From assembly GCA_902602185.1 (NCBI GenBank), contig CACKPV010000007.1, positions 1 through 36,065 on the forward strand: a stretch of 36,065 nucleotides of DNA, written 5' to 3'. A model generated the notes under the pieces. It was not told the DNA's origin, searched no databases, and saw only the letters and a program-made list of their open reading frames with translations. The DNA comes from an uncultured SAR86 cluster bacterium. GTDB taxonomy: Bacteria; Pseudomonadota; Gammaproteobacteria; Magnimaribacterales; D2472. A program made the translations under genes and the position numbers. Position 1 is the stretch's first letter; each line of letters begins with the position of its first letter. This document shows, in pieces, positions 24,317 to 31,834 of this stretch.

Positions 24317-25404
24317 TGAATATTTTAGTTTGTGCTGCAAAAACCGGAGGACATTTATTTCCAGCTCTGTCATTTTGCAAGGATGCAATTCGCAGAGGCC
24401 ATAAAGTGATTTTTTTAGGGTCCAAAAATCAATTAGAACAAAAAATTATTCATCAAGCTCAGCTAGATGGAGTTCAATTGGATTACCTTCAAATTGGCAT
24501 TGATGGGTTTAGAGGAACAAACTTGATGCAAAAGATCATGTTTGTAATACGTTTACCTTTTTTAATAATGAAGATTTGCTGGTGGCTAGGTAAGCATAAA
24601 ATCTCTTTTGCAATTGGCTTTGGAGGTTTTATTATGATTCCTTTGGGATTCGCAATATTTCTTATGCGAAAAAAGATATATCTTCATGAACAAAATGCGG
24701 TAATGGGATCTGCAAACAGAATGATGAGCAGATTTGCAGAAAAGATCTTCACCTCTTTCCCTAAATCAAGCTATCCAAAACAAATTGTATCGGGTAACCC
24801 AGTTCAATTAAATCTTGATCAAGGTGTTGAACAAAGTTTTGATCCAGAAAATATAAAAATATTTGTTGTTGGTGGTAGTCAGGGTTCATATTTTTTGAAT
24901 ACTTTCATTCCTCCAGCAATAAATTCACTGAAAAAAAACTTTCAGATCCTGCATCAGTGTGGGTTTAAAAAAAAGGATGAAGTTTCAAAATATAAGTCTC
25001 ACTTAAATGTTCAAATCGAAGAATTTGTAAATATGATTGATGCTATTACATGGGCTGATTTGGTGATATGCAGATGTGGGGCAGGGACTCTTGCAGAACT
25101 ATCAATGAATCAAAAACCTATGATTATGATACCTTTACCAAATGCTATTGATAACCATCAGTTTATGAATGCAAGATTTTATGAGGATGCTCATCAAGGC
25201 ATATTATGTTCAGAGCCTACCGATAAAGAAGTTTTAGCTTCGGACTATGAGGAATTTAGGAATGCCATTGAGAAGATGCTCTCTACTAATAGTAGAGGTG
25301 AAATGATGATAAAACGAATATCACAATCAAAACCTCCGATAGACCATTTCAATGCAATTGCAATTATGGTTGATTCTATTAAAGAAAATTTTCAGGAATA
25401 TTGA
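24316..25404 (+). CDS. murG: UDP-GlcNAc:lipid I N-acetylglucosaminyltransferase MurG
   Basis: Peripheral inner-membrane GT-B enzyme that converts lipid I to lipid II. The N-terminal glycine loop reads AAKTGGHLFPAL (GGTGGH in E. coli, so the first Gly pair is Ala-Lys here). HEQNAVMGSANRMMSRFA, VVGGSQGSYFLN and CRCGAGTLAELS, the last with the UDP-GlcNAc-binding region, follow, then PLPNAIDNHQFMNA. The 362 residues match the family. It overlaps the ftsW stop by one base, and ddl begins at the next base after its stop. murC, which normally follows murG, is missing. Confidence 0.95.
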   Translation: MNILVCAAKTGGHLFPALSFCKDAIRRGHKVIFLGSKNQLEQKIIHQAQLDGVQLDYLQIGIDGFRGTNLMQKIMFVIRLPFLIMKICWWLGKHKISFAIGFGGFIMIPLGFAIFLMRKKIYLHEQNAVMGSANRMMSRFAEKIFTSFPKSSYPKQIVSGNPVQLNLDQGVEQSFDPENIKIFVVGGSQGSYFLNTFIPPAINSLKKNFQILHQCGFKKKDEVSKYKSHLNVQIEEFVNMIDAITWADLVICRCGAGTLAELSMNQKPMIMIPLPNAIDNHQFMNARFYEDAHQGILCSEPTDKEVLASDYEEFRNAIEKMLSTNSRGEMMIKRISQSKPPIDHFNAIAIMVDSIKENFQEY

Positions 25405-26313
25405 ATGCAAGAAGCAAGAAAAATTCTAGTGTTATATGGAGGAAATTCTTCAGAGCGTGAGGTTTCCTTGAAAAGCGGGACAGCTATTAATCAGGCTCTT
25501 ACTAATTTAGGAATTGATTCAGAATTGCTGGATTTTCAAAATAATTTAGAATTTGATTCTTTTAAATTGTACGACAAGATTTTTATTGCTCTTCATGGAA
25601 ATGAAGGAGAGAGTGGTGACTTACAACAAAAACTTTTGGAACATAACATTAGTTTCACTGGATCGCATCCACAAGCCTGCAGAAAAACTTGGGATAAAGA
25701 AGTTTGCAAACAAATTTTACAACAACATGACATTCCAACTCCCCCCTGGATTTCTGAGCGCAAGCTTCAACGCAATTTCGATTTTCAAAAAAAATTAGCC
25801 CCACTTCAACCCTGCAAAAGTTTTTTCATGAAACCTGCTCAAGATGGCTCCAGTATTGATACTCATGAAATCTATGATCAAGAATCTTTTGAAAAAGCAT
25901 TTGATAAGTGTCGAAATACAAATCGGAAATTTATTTTTGAGCAAACTATTAATACGAGAGAGCTAACTGTGGGCATGTTGGGTGATATTATCTTGCCACC
26001 TTTAGAAATAAGCACCAATAAAGCATTTTATAATTATGAAGCAAAATATTTAGCAGACGACACCTCATATGTCTTGCCAAATTTTGATTCGCAAAAAGAA
26101 AAAAAATTACTCACCTTAGCTGAAAAAACATTAAAAGTTATGGAGTGCAAAGGTTGGGCTCGAGTTGATTTTGTTGAAGACGAAAACGAAGAATTTTATG
26201 TGCTTGAAGTTAATACTGTTCCTGGGATGACAAGTCATAGTTTGTTACCAAAAGCAGCAAAACTGATAAATATTGATTATGATGAAGTGGTTGGAATTAT
26301 TGTCGAAGCATAA
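25405..26313 (+). CDS. ddl: D-alanine--D-alanine ligase
   Basis: ATP-grasp ligase making D-Ala-D-Ala for MurF. The 302 residues (306 in E. coli DdlB) show the N-terminal LYGGNSSEREVSLKSG with its catalytic Glu/Ser region, FIALHGNEGESGDLQ, and FTGSHPQACRKTWDK with the nucleotide-binding Lys. FMKPAQDGSSI is the omega-loop region, and the metal-binding end is ARVDFVEDENEEFYVLEVNTVPGMTSHS. Its gene abuts murG and its end overlaps ftsQ by about 30 bp. Alr, which supplies D-alanine, is encoded 5 kb downstream in the same direction. Confidence 0.96.
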   Translation: MQEARKILVLYGGNSSEREVSLKSGTAINQALTNLGIDSELLDFQNNLEFDSFKLYDKIFIALHGNEGESGDLQQKLLEHNISFTGSHPQACRKTWDKEVCKQILQQHDIPTPPWISERKLQRNFDFQKKLAPLQPCKSFFMKPAQDGSSIDTHEIYDQESFEKAFDKCRNTNRKFIFEQTINTRELTVGMLGDIILPPLEISTNKAFYNYEAKYLADDTSYVLPNFDSQKEKKLLTLAEKTLKVMECKGWARVDFVEDENEEFYVLEVNTVPGMTSHSLLPKAAKLINIDYDEVVGIIVEA

Positions 26314-26908
26314 AGTTGTTTTAATTATAGTTTTTTGCCTTGTGAATCAAATAAGTGCAAATAATGGAATAGAGATAAACTTTTTAAATAAGGTTTCACA
26401 ATCTCAAAAAATACAAATTATTGCTATCGCCAATCAAAATACTCACTCTTTGAGCAAAGCTTTGCAAAGTATCGAGTGGATTGAAACATTTGAGATACAA
26501 AAAACAATTTTTGGAAAAACGCTGCTTCAAATTAGTGCAAAGATACCTTTACTTGTTTTAAATGATACTTTCTTTGTAGATAAGTCCATGAACTTTTATA
26601 AGGTTCATGAATTTGAAGATGACTTGCTCAGGGTGAATTGTCCTGAATATCTTTTCAAAGATATTTTTTATCTTATAAATAATGTCCAAGAAATTTTGAA
26701 TTTCAGTTTAAAAACTATCAATTATGATGTTATCGAAGGGTGGCATTTGTTTTCACATTCTATGCAAATTAAGTTGGGGCACTCACCATCGTTTGATGAG
26801 CTTGAAACACTGACAAAAACTATGGAATATTTGTACTCAAATAGAAAGTTTCCAAGTATTATAGATTTACGAAGTAGTTCTGGAGTTGCCATACAATATG
26901 TCCAATAA
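26279..26908 (+). CDS. ftsQ: Cell division protein FtsQ (short, divergent)
   Basis: Probable FtsQ, the bitopic scaffold joining early and late division proteins. After only a few cytoplasmic residues there is one membrane segment (about 10-27). A short POTRA-like region follows (SKALQSIEWIETFEIQKTIFGKTLLQISAKIPLLVLND), which fits the family pattern PW-xxx-VRKxWPxxLxIxxxExxPxA. A beta domain with VDKSMNFYKV and ISANNG-type turns completes it. At about 209 residues it is shorter than E. coli FtsQ (276), and sequence similarity alone is weak, so the position between ddl and ftsA carries much of the call. Starts at 26279 or 26282 (ATG ATG) are both possible; an upstream in-frame TTG exists at 26273. 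Confidence 0.8.
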   Translation: MMKWLELLSKHKVVLIIVFCLVNQISANNGIEINFLNKVSQSQKIQIIAIANQNTHSLSKALQSIEWIETFEIQKTIFGKTLLQISAKIPLLVLNDTFFVDKSMNFYKVHEFEDDLLRVNCPEYLFKDIFYLINNVQEILNFSLKTINYDVIEGWHLFSHSMQIKLGHSPSFDELETLTKTMEYLYSNRKFPSIIDLRSSSGVAIQYVQ

Positions 26909-28154
26909 GATTTTGAAAATGCCTAACAAAAATTTAAAAACAAATGGAGACATTATTGTAGGTTTGGATATTGGAACATCCAAAGTAGTTTGTTTGGTTG
27001 GTCGTTACTCTATGTCTGGTGATTTAGAGATTATTGCCCTTGGAACCTACCCCTCCAGCGGTTTAAAGAAGGGTGTTGTAGTTAATATTGATGCAACAAC
27101 TGATGCAATTGAAAAGGCTGTCGAACAAGCTCAAACCTTTATAGAAGAAAAAATTAAGAATGTTTATGTTGGTATTGCTGGAAGTCACGTTAAAAGTTTA
27201 AATTCTGAAGGAGTAGTTGGTATCAATAGCACTAAAGAGGTTAGTCCAGCTGATGTTGAAGCAGTGATTGAGTCCGCAAAAGCAGTTGCGGTTCCCTCCG
27301 ATCAAACTATGCTACATGTGATTGACCAGGAATATATCATCGATGAACAAGACTCAATACGTGAACCTATCGGTATGACTGGAGTTCGATTGAAAGCTAA
27401 AGTTCATTTGGTAACTTGTGCCTCGAATGCCATCTCTAATATTGAAAAGTGTATTCACTCTTGCGGTCTTCATGCAAATGCATTTGTACTTGAGCAATTG
27501 GCAAGTTCATGGTCAATTTTGACTGAAGATGAAAAGGATCTTGGAGTGTGTTTAATTGATATTGGTGGTGGAACAACTGACATTGCTATTCTTCGATCGG
27601 GTTCGATAGTTTTTACTGGAGTGATTCCCATTGCAGGAGATCAGGTAACTAGTGATATCGCAGTTGCTTTAAGAACACCAACAAATCAAGCTGAAGAAAT
27701 CAAACAAAAATATGGATGTGCAGTTGCAGAATTTACTTCCGATGAAGAAATGATTGAAGTAATGGGGGTTGGTGGGAGACCACCAAGAGAGTTATCTAGA
27801 AGAACCTTGGCAGATATCATTGAACCAAGGTATGTCGAATTATTTGATTTAGTCAGAGCTGAAATTGAAAGAAATGGTTTTGATCAAAAAATTCCTGCCG
27901 GTATAGTCCTTACTGGCGGCACATCCAAGATGGAGGGTGTCGTTGAACTTGCTGAATCCATCTTTCAAACAAGTGTAAGGTTAGGTGTCCCAGAATCTTT
28001 TTCAGGAATGGAAAATATTCTTAGAAATCCAATTTATGCAACTTCAATCGGATTAGTCGTTTATGGCAAACATAAAAGTAAAGACTCAATAGGAGGGTCA
28101 TCATCCCCCAACATATTGAAAAGACTGTGGAATTGGTTAAAAAATAATTATTGA
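26898..28154 (+). CDS. ftsA: Cell division protein FtsA
   Basis: Actin-like protein that tethers FtsZ filaments to the membrane. Actin-fold phosphate loops are visible: IVGLDIGTSKVVCLVG near the N-terminus and CLIDIGGGTTDIAIL in the middle, then GIVLTGGTSKMEGV. The FtsA-specific VGGRPPRELSRRTLADIIEPRY is present, and the C-terminal amphipathic membrane helix reads LKRLWNWLKNNY. About 418 residues (420 in E. coli). The start is uncertain: ATG 26898 overlaps ftsQ by 11 bp, ATG 26919 lies 10 bp after it, and TTG 26886 is least likely. ftsZ and lpxC do not follow; the cluster ends here and rpsF has its own promoter. Confidence 0.96.
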   Translation: MSNKILKMPNKNLKTNGDIIVGLDIGTSKVVCLVGRYSMSGDLEIIALGTYPSSGLKKGVVVNIDATTDAIEKAVEQAQTFIEEKIKNVYVGIAGSHVKSLNSEGVVGINSTKEVSPADVEAVIESAKAVAVPSDQTMLHVIDQEYIIDEQDSIREPIGMTGVRLKAKVHLVTCASNAISNIEKCIHSCGLHANAFVLEQLASSWSILTEDEKDLGVCLIDIGGGTTDIAILRSGSIVFTGVIPIAGDQVTSDIAVALRTPTNQAEEIKQKYGCAVAEFTSDEEMIEVMGVGGRPPRELSRRTLADIIEPRYVELFDLVRAEIERNGFDQKIPAGIVLTGGTSKMEGVVELAESIFQTSVRLGVPESFSGMENILRNPIYATSIGLVVYGKHKSKDSIGGSSSPNILKRLWNWLKNNY

Positions 28155-28178
28155 TTCCAGAATTATTTTGTTTATAAT
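28151..28178 (+). promoter_or_regulatory. Sigma-70 promoter of the rpsF operon
   Basis: TTGATT at 28151-28156 (overlapping the ftsA stop), a 16-bp spacer and a perfect TATAAT at 28173-28178. The predicted start of transcription is near 28184-28186, right at the beginning of the hairpin that precedes rpsF. It would drive rpsF-rpsR-rplI and probably dnaB-alr and the next gene. Confidence 0.7.
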
Positions 28179-28183
28179 TCATG

Positions 28184-28229
28184 CACCTTGACTGTTTGAA
28201 TTACCATTTAGTCTTAAAACCATAAGGTG
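28184..28229 (+). promoter_or_regulatory. Probable S6:S18-binding leader of rpsF
   Basis: The rpsF leader can fold into two stacked helices. CACCTT (28184-28189) pairs with AAGGTG (28224-28229), and GACT (28190-28193) with AGTC (28210-28213). A 3'-side bulge TTAAAACCAT (28214-28223) separates the two 3' strands. The lower helix contains the Shine-Dalgarno AAGG of rpsF. The known S6:S18 leader motif has this layout, a stem, a one-sided bulge with CCG and an upper hairpin, and mediates feedback by the S6:S18 complex. Here the bulge has CCA, not CCG. Assignment is inferred from position and fold. Confidence 0.6.
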
Positions 28230-28232
28230 AAT

Positions 28233-28721
28233 ATGCAAAATTATGAAATTGCTTTAATTGTAAACCCTGACATGTCCAGTGATATTGAGGGTTTTAAAAA
28301 AGAATTTGAAGGACTATTGTCTTCGTTGGATTTTAACGTAGTAAATGTGAACGATGCCGGGAGACGTCAACTAGCATACACTATCGAAGATCATAACAAA
28401 GGCCATTACATTTTCTACTTCGTTGAGGGTAATCCTGAAAATTTGTCAGAACTTGAGAGCAAAGTTAAGTTTAATGAGGTCATTATTAGGCATCTTGTTC
28501 TCAAATTGAAAAACTTTTCAGATATTGAATTTAATTTAGCTGTCAAATCAGAAACAACAACTGAAAAGGTAACCAAAAAGTCATCCACCGAATCTATGAA
28601 AACTGAAGTAAAAAATGAAGATCCAGATCAGAAGGACACTAAAGCAGATGCACCTGAACTAGACACTTCAGATGAAGATGAAAGCAAAGTTGAAAACCAG
28701 GAAAAAGAAAAAGATGAGTAA
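28233..28721 (+). CDS. rpsF: 30S ribosomal protein S6 with long acidic tail
   Basis: Small-subunit protein that binds S18 and helps form the platform. The globular part is normal: [14 protein letters not shown] at the N-terminus, [21 protein letters not shown], and [12 protein letters not shown]. Residues about 105-162 form a low-complexity tail of Glu, Asp, Lys, Ser and Thr. E. coli S6 is 131-135 residues and its tail is glutamylated by RimK; here the tail is about 58 residues. Homology sets the start at ATG 28233; GTG 28227 is part of the leader helix. AAGG at 28224-28227 is a Shine-Dalgarno site five bases before the ATG. rpsR overlaps by 8 bp; priB, often between them, is absent. Confidence 0.96.
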   Translation: MQNYEIALIVNPDMSSDIEGFKKEFEGLLSSLDFNVVNVNDAGRRQLAYTIEDHNKGHYIFYFVEGNPENLSELESKVKFNEVIIRHLVLKLKNFSDIEFNLAVKSETTTEKVTKKSSTESMKTEVKNEDPDQKDTKADAPELDTSDEDESKVENQEKEKDE

Positions 28722-28905
28722 TTTAGATTCAAAATTTATAAACTATAAGAATGTTGAGATGCTTGGAAAGTATATTACCGAAACAGGCAAGATTGTTCCT
28801 GGAAGAGTTTCTGGGGTAACCTCTTCACAGCAAAGAAAAATAACCAAAGCCATTAAAATAGCCCGTTATATGGCTTTAATACCTTACACTGATTCACACA
28901 AATAA
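28714..28905 (+). CDS. rpsR: 30S ribosomal protein S18
   Basis: Binds S6 and helps shape the 30S platform. The frame is open back to 28672, but homology begins at [17 protein letters not shown], so the ATG at 28714 is taken, overlapping the rpsF stop by 8 bp. The 63 residues include [19 protein letters not shown] and the C-terminal [16 protein letters not shown], which are strongly typical. Shorter than E. coli S18 (75) by a trimmed N-terminus. rplI starts one base after its stop region, so the operon is compact. Confidence 0.97.
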   Translation: MSNLDSKFINYKNVEMLGKYITETGKIVPGRVSGVTSSQQRKITKAIKIARYMALIPYTDSHK

Positions 28906-28906
28906 A

Positions 28907-29353
28907 ATGAAAGTAATTCTATTGGACAAAATTTCAAAACTTGGTGAAATCGGTGATGTGGTAAATGTAAAATCAGGTTTTGCAAGGAATTTTCTTATCC
29001 CCCACAAAAAAGCATTATTTGCTAGTAAAGAAAATATCGAAGTTGTAGAACAAAAGAGAGCTGAGTTAGCTGCTATCTCTGAGGATCAAAAAGTTCAAGC
29101 ACAAGCAAATGCTGATGCATTGGCTGGTGCTGAGGTTACAATCAAAGTTGCTGTTTCTGAGGAGGAAACTATGTACGGCTCCATTGGAACCAGAGAAATT
29201 GAAGATGCTTGTAAAGCTGTTGATTTAGAAATTGATAAGAGTCAAGTTCAATTACCTGATGGTCCTTTAAAAGAGCTCGGAGAGCATAAAATTTCTATAG
29301 CTATGCATCCTGAGGTCTCAACTGAAATTATTGTAAAAGTCATTCCAGAATAG
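28907..29353 (+). CDS. rplI: 50S ribosomal protein L9
   Basis: Two-domain large-subunit protein that binds 23S rRNA near the L1 stalk base. The N-domain reads MKVILLDKISKLGEIGDVVNVKSGFARNFLIP, the defining L9 sequence. The long connecting helix runs about 41-75, and the C-domain includes MYGSIGTREI and KELGEHKISIAMHPEV. The 148 residues match E. coli (149). It ends 37 bp before dnaB; that gap is occupied by a perfect inverted repeat. Confidence 0.98.
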   Translation: MKVILLDKISKLGEIGDVVNVKSGFARNFLIPHKKALFASKENIEVVEQKRAELAAISEDQKVQAQANADALAGAEVTIKVAVSEEETMYGSIGTREIEDACKAVDLEIDKSQVQLPDGPLKELGEHKISIAMHPEVSTEIIVKVIPE

Positions 29354-29365
29354 TTGTTTATTTCT

Positions 29366-29389
29366 GAATATGATGTAAAAATCATATTC
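29366..29389. repeat. Perfect 9-bp inverted repeat just before dnaB
   Basis: GAATATGAT (29366-29374), a 6-base loop GTAAAA, and ATCATATTC (29381-29389) form a perfect dyad that ends one base before the dnaB ATG. No U-tract follows on the plus strand, so it is not a standard terminator. It could be an operator or an RNA hairpin masking the dnaB start. Confidence 0.6.
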
Positions 29390-29390
29390 C

Positions 29391-30782
29391 ATGTCTGAAG
29401 ATCTACTCAACCTTAATCAAACAGCCGATGATGCAGAGATGGTTCTGCTTGGCGGTCTAATGTTAGAGACTGAAAGATTTGATACGGTTGTTCTCAAAAT
29501 CAATCATTATGATTTTCAAAATGAAAGACATCAATTAATTTTTGAGTCCATGGGTGAGTTAGTAAATGAAAATAAACCACTGGACCCAATTACACTATCA
29601 GAAGATTTAGATAATAAAAATAAACTACAATTTATTGGTGGTAAAGAATATCTTGTGTCCTTAGCTAAAGGTGTACCTTCTGCTGCTCCACTGGATCATT
29701 ACGCAGAAATCATTAAACAACGATCTATTACTAGGCAGTTGATGCAAACCAACAGAGGGATTGAAGACTTGATTAAGAATCCTCAAGGTTTAGACGGACA
29801 AAAGTTGCTTGATGAGGCTGAACGCAGAATTTTCGCCCTAAATGATGAGGCAAATAATTCTCAGTCAAATATTCTCTCTATGAAAGAGTTAGTCCCTCAA
29901 TCTATTGATCGACTCCAAGTTCTCAGTGAAAGTGGGTCTGCTTTAATTGGAGCCTCAACTGGATTTAAAGCAATGGATAAAATGCTTCAAGGATTGCAAG
30001 ATGGTGACTTGATTGTAGTTGCTGGGCGTCCAAGCATGGGTAAGACAGCATTTGCACTAAACATTGCTGAAAATGTTGCATTAAATGAGGAAAATCCTGG
30101 AGGCGTTTTATTTTTTAGTTTAGAGATGTCCGCAGAGCAATTAACAACAAGACTCTTAGCAGGAATGTCGAGGTTTAATCAACAAGATATTCGATCAGGA
30201 AGACTTGACAATCAACAACTCTCTTATATTTTTGAGCAGGGAAATAAACTTAAAAAGATTCCTTTTTTTATTGATGACAGTTCTTTGCTTTCACCAATGG
30301 AATTAAGAGCAAGAGCAAGAAGGGTAAATAGAACAGAACCAAACGGGTTATCTCTTATTGTTGTGGACTATCTCCAACTAATGCAAATCCCTGGTTCCAA
30401 CGAAAATAGAGTGAACCAAATATCAGAAATATCAAGATCTTTGAAATCTCTTGCAAGAGAATTAAATGTTCCTGTTATTGCATTATCACAACTTAGTAGA
30501 GCAGTTGAACAAAGAGGAAGAGATAAAAAACCGATGATGTCAGATTTAAGAGATTCTGGTGCTATTGAGCAAGATGCAGATGTAATTATTTTTTTATATA
30601 GAGACAAACAATATAATCCTGATTCAGAGGAGGGTAATAAGGCAGAAATTATTGTTGGAAAACAGAGAAATGGGCCAACAGGCACTGTAACACTTTCCTT
30701 CATTGAAGAGTTTGCTAGATTTGAAGATTTTATTTCTGATCACTTTAAACCTGATGAGGATTATTCCAGTCAGTTTGAATGA
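29391..30782 (+). CDS. dnaB: Replicative DNA helicase DnaB
   Basis: Hexameric 5'-3' helicase of the replication fork. The N-terminal domain (about 10-150) starts AEMVLLGGLMLETERFD, and the RecA-like domain has Walker A AGRPSMGKTAFALNIAEN, FFSLEMSAEQLTTRLL, Walker B LIVVDYLQLM, and DLRDSGAIEQDADVIIFLYR. The 463 residues match E. coli (471). No extra insertion or intein is present. It follows rplI as in most Gammaproteobacteria, with a dyad right before the ATG, and its stop overlaps the alr start (ATGA). Confidence 0.98.
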   Translation: MSEDLLNLNQTADDAEMVLLGGLMLETERFDTVVLKINHYDFQNERHQLIFESMGELVNENKPLDPITLSEDLDNKNKLQFIGGKEYLVSLAKGVPSAAPLDHYAEIIKQRSITRQLMQTNRGIEDLIKNPQGLDGQKLLDEAERRIFALNDEANNSQSNILSMKELVPQSIDRLQVLSESGSALIGASTGFKAMDKMLQGLQDGDLIVVAGRPSMGKTAFALNIAENVALNEENPGGVLFFSLEMSAEQLTTRLLAGMSRFNQQDIRSGRLDNQQLSYIFEQGNKLKKIPFFIDDSSLLSPMELRARARRVNRTEPNGLSLIVVDYLQLMQIPGSNENRVNQISEISRSLKSLARELNVPVIALSQLSRAVEQRGRDKKPMMSDLRDSGAIEQDADVIIFLYRDKQYNPDSEEGNKAEIIVGKQRNGPTGTVTLSFIEEFARFEDFISDHFKPDEDYSSQFE

Positions 30783-31834
30783 GCAGTATCACTGCAGAAT
30801 TATTAATTGATCTGTCAAAGATTAAAAAAAATATTTGTTCCCTCAAATCATTAATCGGTAAAGATTCAAACTTTATGGCTATTGTGAAAAGTGATGCCTA
30901 TGGACATGATTTAAAGAAGTTAATTGTTCGTATTGATGACATAGTTGATGCTTATGGTGTGGTCCGCTTGGATGAAGCAGTCTCTTTAAGAAGGCATACC
31001 CAGAAGCAAATACTCTTGATGCAGGGCATTTATGATGATCTGGAATGGAACATTGTAAAAGATAATTCAATCAACTTTGTTGTACATGACCCAATTCAAT
31101 TTAAATTTTTAAAGAAAAGATATCCAGGTCAGAAATTTTGGATTAAAGTAAATACAGGTATGAATAGATTAGGGATTTCCTTAGATGATTTAAAAGAAGT
31201 CCTCCAAAAAGCTCATTTACAAAATGATGATGTTCTGATGACGCATCTGGCATGTGCCGATATTCCAGATGATGAATTGAACTTGCTACAATTTGCAAAT
31301 TTTGAAAAAGCATTTTCTCAATTAAATTGTCCAATTCAAAGAAGTATTCTTAATACAAATGGAATTATAAATTTTCCACAACATGCTTATGACTGGGTAA
31401 GAGGGGGTATTGGGATGTATGGAGGAGTGCATCATCCAGATTTAGAGACTGCAATGACATTTCGCTCACAGATTATTTCTATAAGAGATATTCAACCTGG
31501 GGATAGGGTTGGTTACGGAGGACGACAACAAGCAAAAACCAAAATGAAAATTGCTAATGTCTATGTTGGATATGCTGATGGAGTTCCTCAAAACAGTATT
31601 GATGGAACTAAGGTGCTTGTTAACGATCAATATGCCCCAATTTTTGGAAGAGTCAGTATGGATTTAATTTCAGTTGATATTTCAAAGATTGATAATTGCA
31701 AAGTAGGTGATTGGGTTGTGTTATGGGGTGACAATATATCAATTAACAAATTTGCTGAAACTAACAGTTTGATTTCCTATGAACTAATGACTAAAATTTC
31801 ACCACGAGTAAAGAAAATCTTTGTTGAGCTATGA
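30779..31834 (+). CDS. alr: Alanine racemase
   Basis: PLP enzyme converting L- to D-alanine for the peptidoglycan peptide. The PLP-binding lysine is in FMAIVKSDAYGHDL (family AVVKANAYGHG), and the catalytic tyrosine of the C-terminal barrel is in DRVGYGGRQ. VYVGYADGVPQ and ILGRVSMDL-type sequence (FGRVSMDLISVD) complete the signature. The 351 residues match E. coli Alr (359). It overlaps dnaB by 4 bp and the next gene by 4 bp (ATGA both times), so it is embedded in the ribosomal/replication operon. It feeds Ddl and MurF, both encoded upstream. Confidence 0.96.
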   Translation: MSSITAELLIDLSKIKKNICSLKSLIGKDSNFMAIVKSDAYGHDLKKLIVRIDDIVDAYGVVRLDEAVSLRRHTQKQILLMQGIYDDLEWNIVKDNSINFVVHDPIQFKFLKKRYPGQKFWIKVNTGMNRLGISLDDLKEVLQKAHLQNDDVLMTHLACADIPDDELNLLQFANFEKAFSQLNCPIQRSILNTNGIINFPQHAYDWVRGGIGMYGGVHHPDLETAMTFRSQIISIRDIQPGDRVGYGGRQQAKTKMKIANVYVGYADGVPQNSIDGTKVLVNDQYAPIFGRVSMDLISVDISKIDNCKVGDWVVLWGDNISINKFAETNSLISYELMTKISPRVKKIFVEL

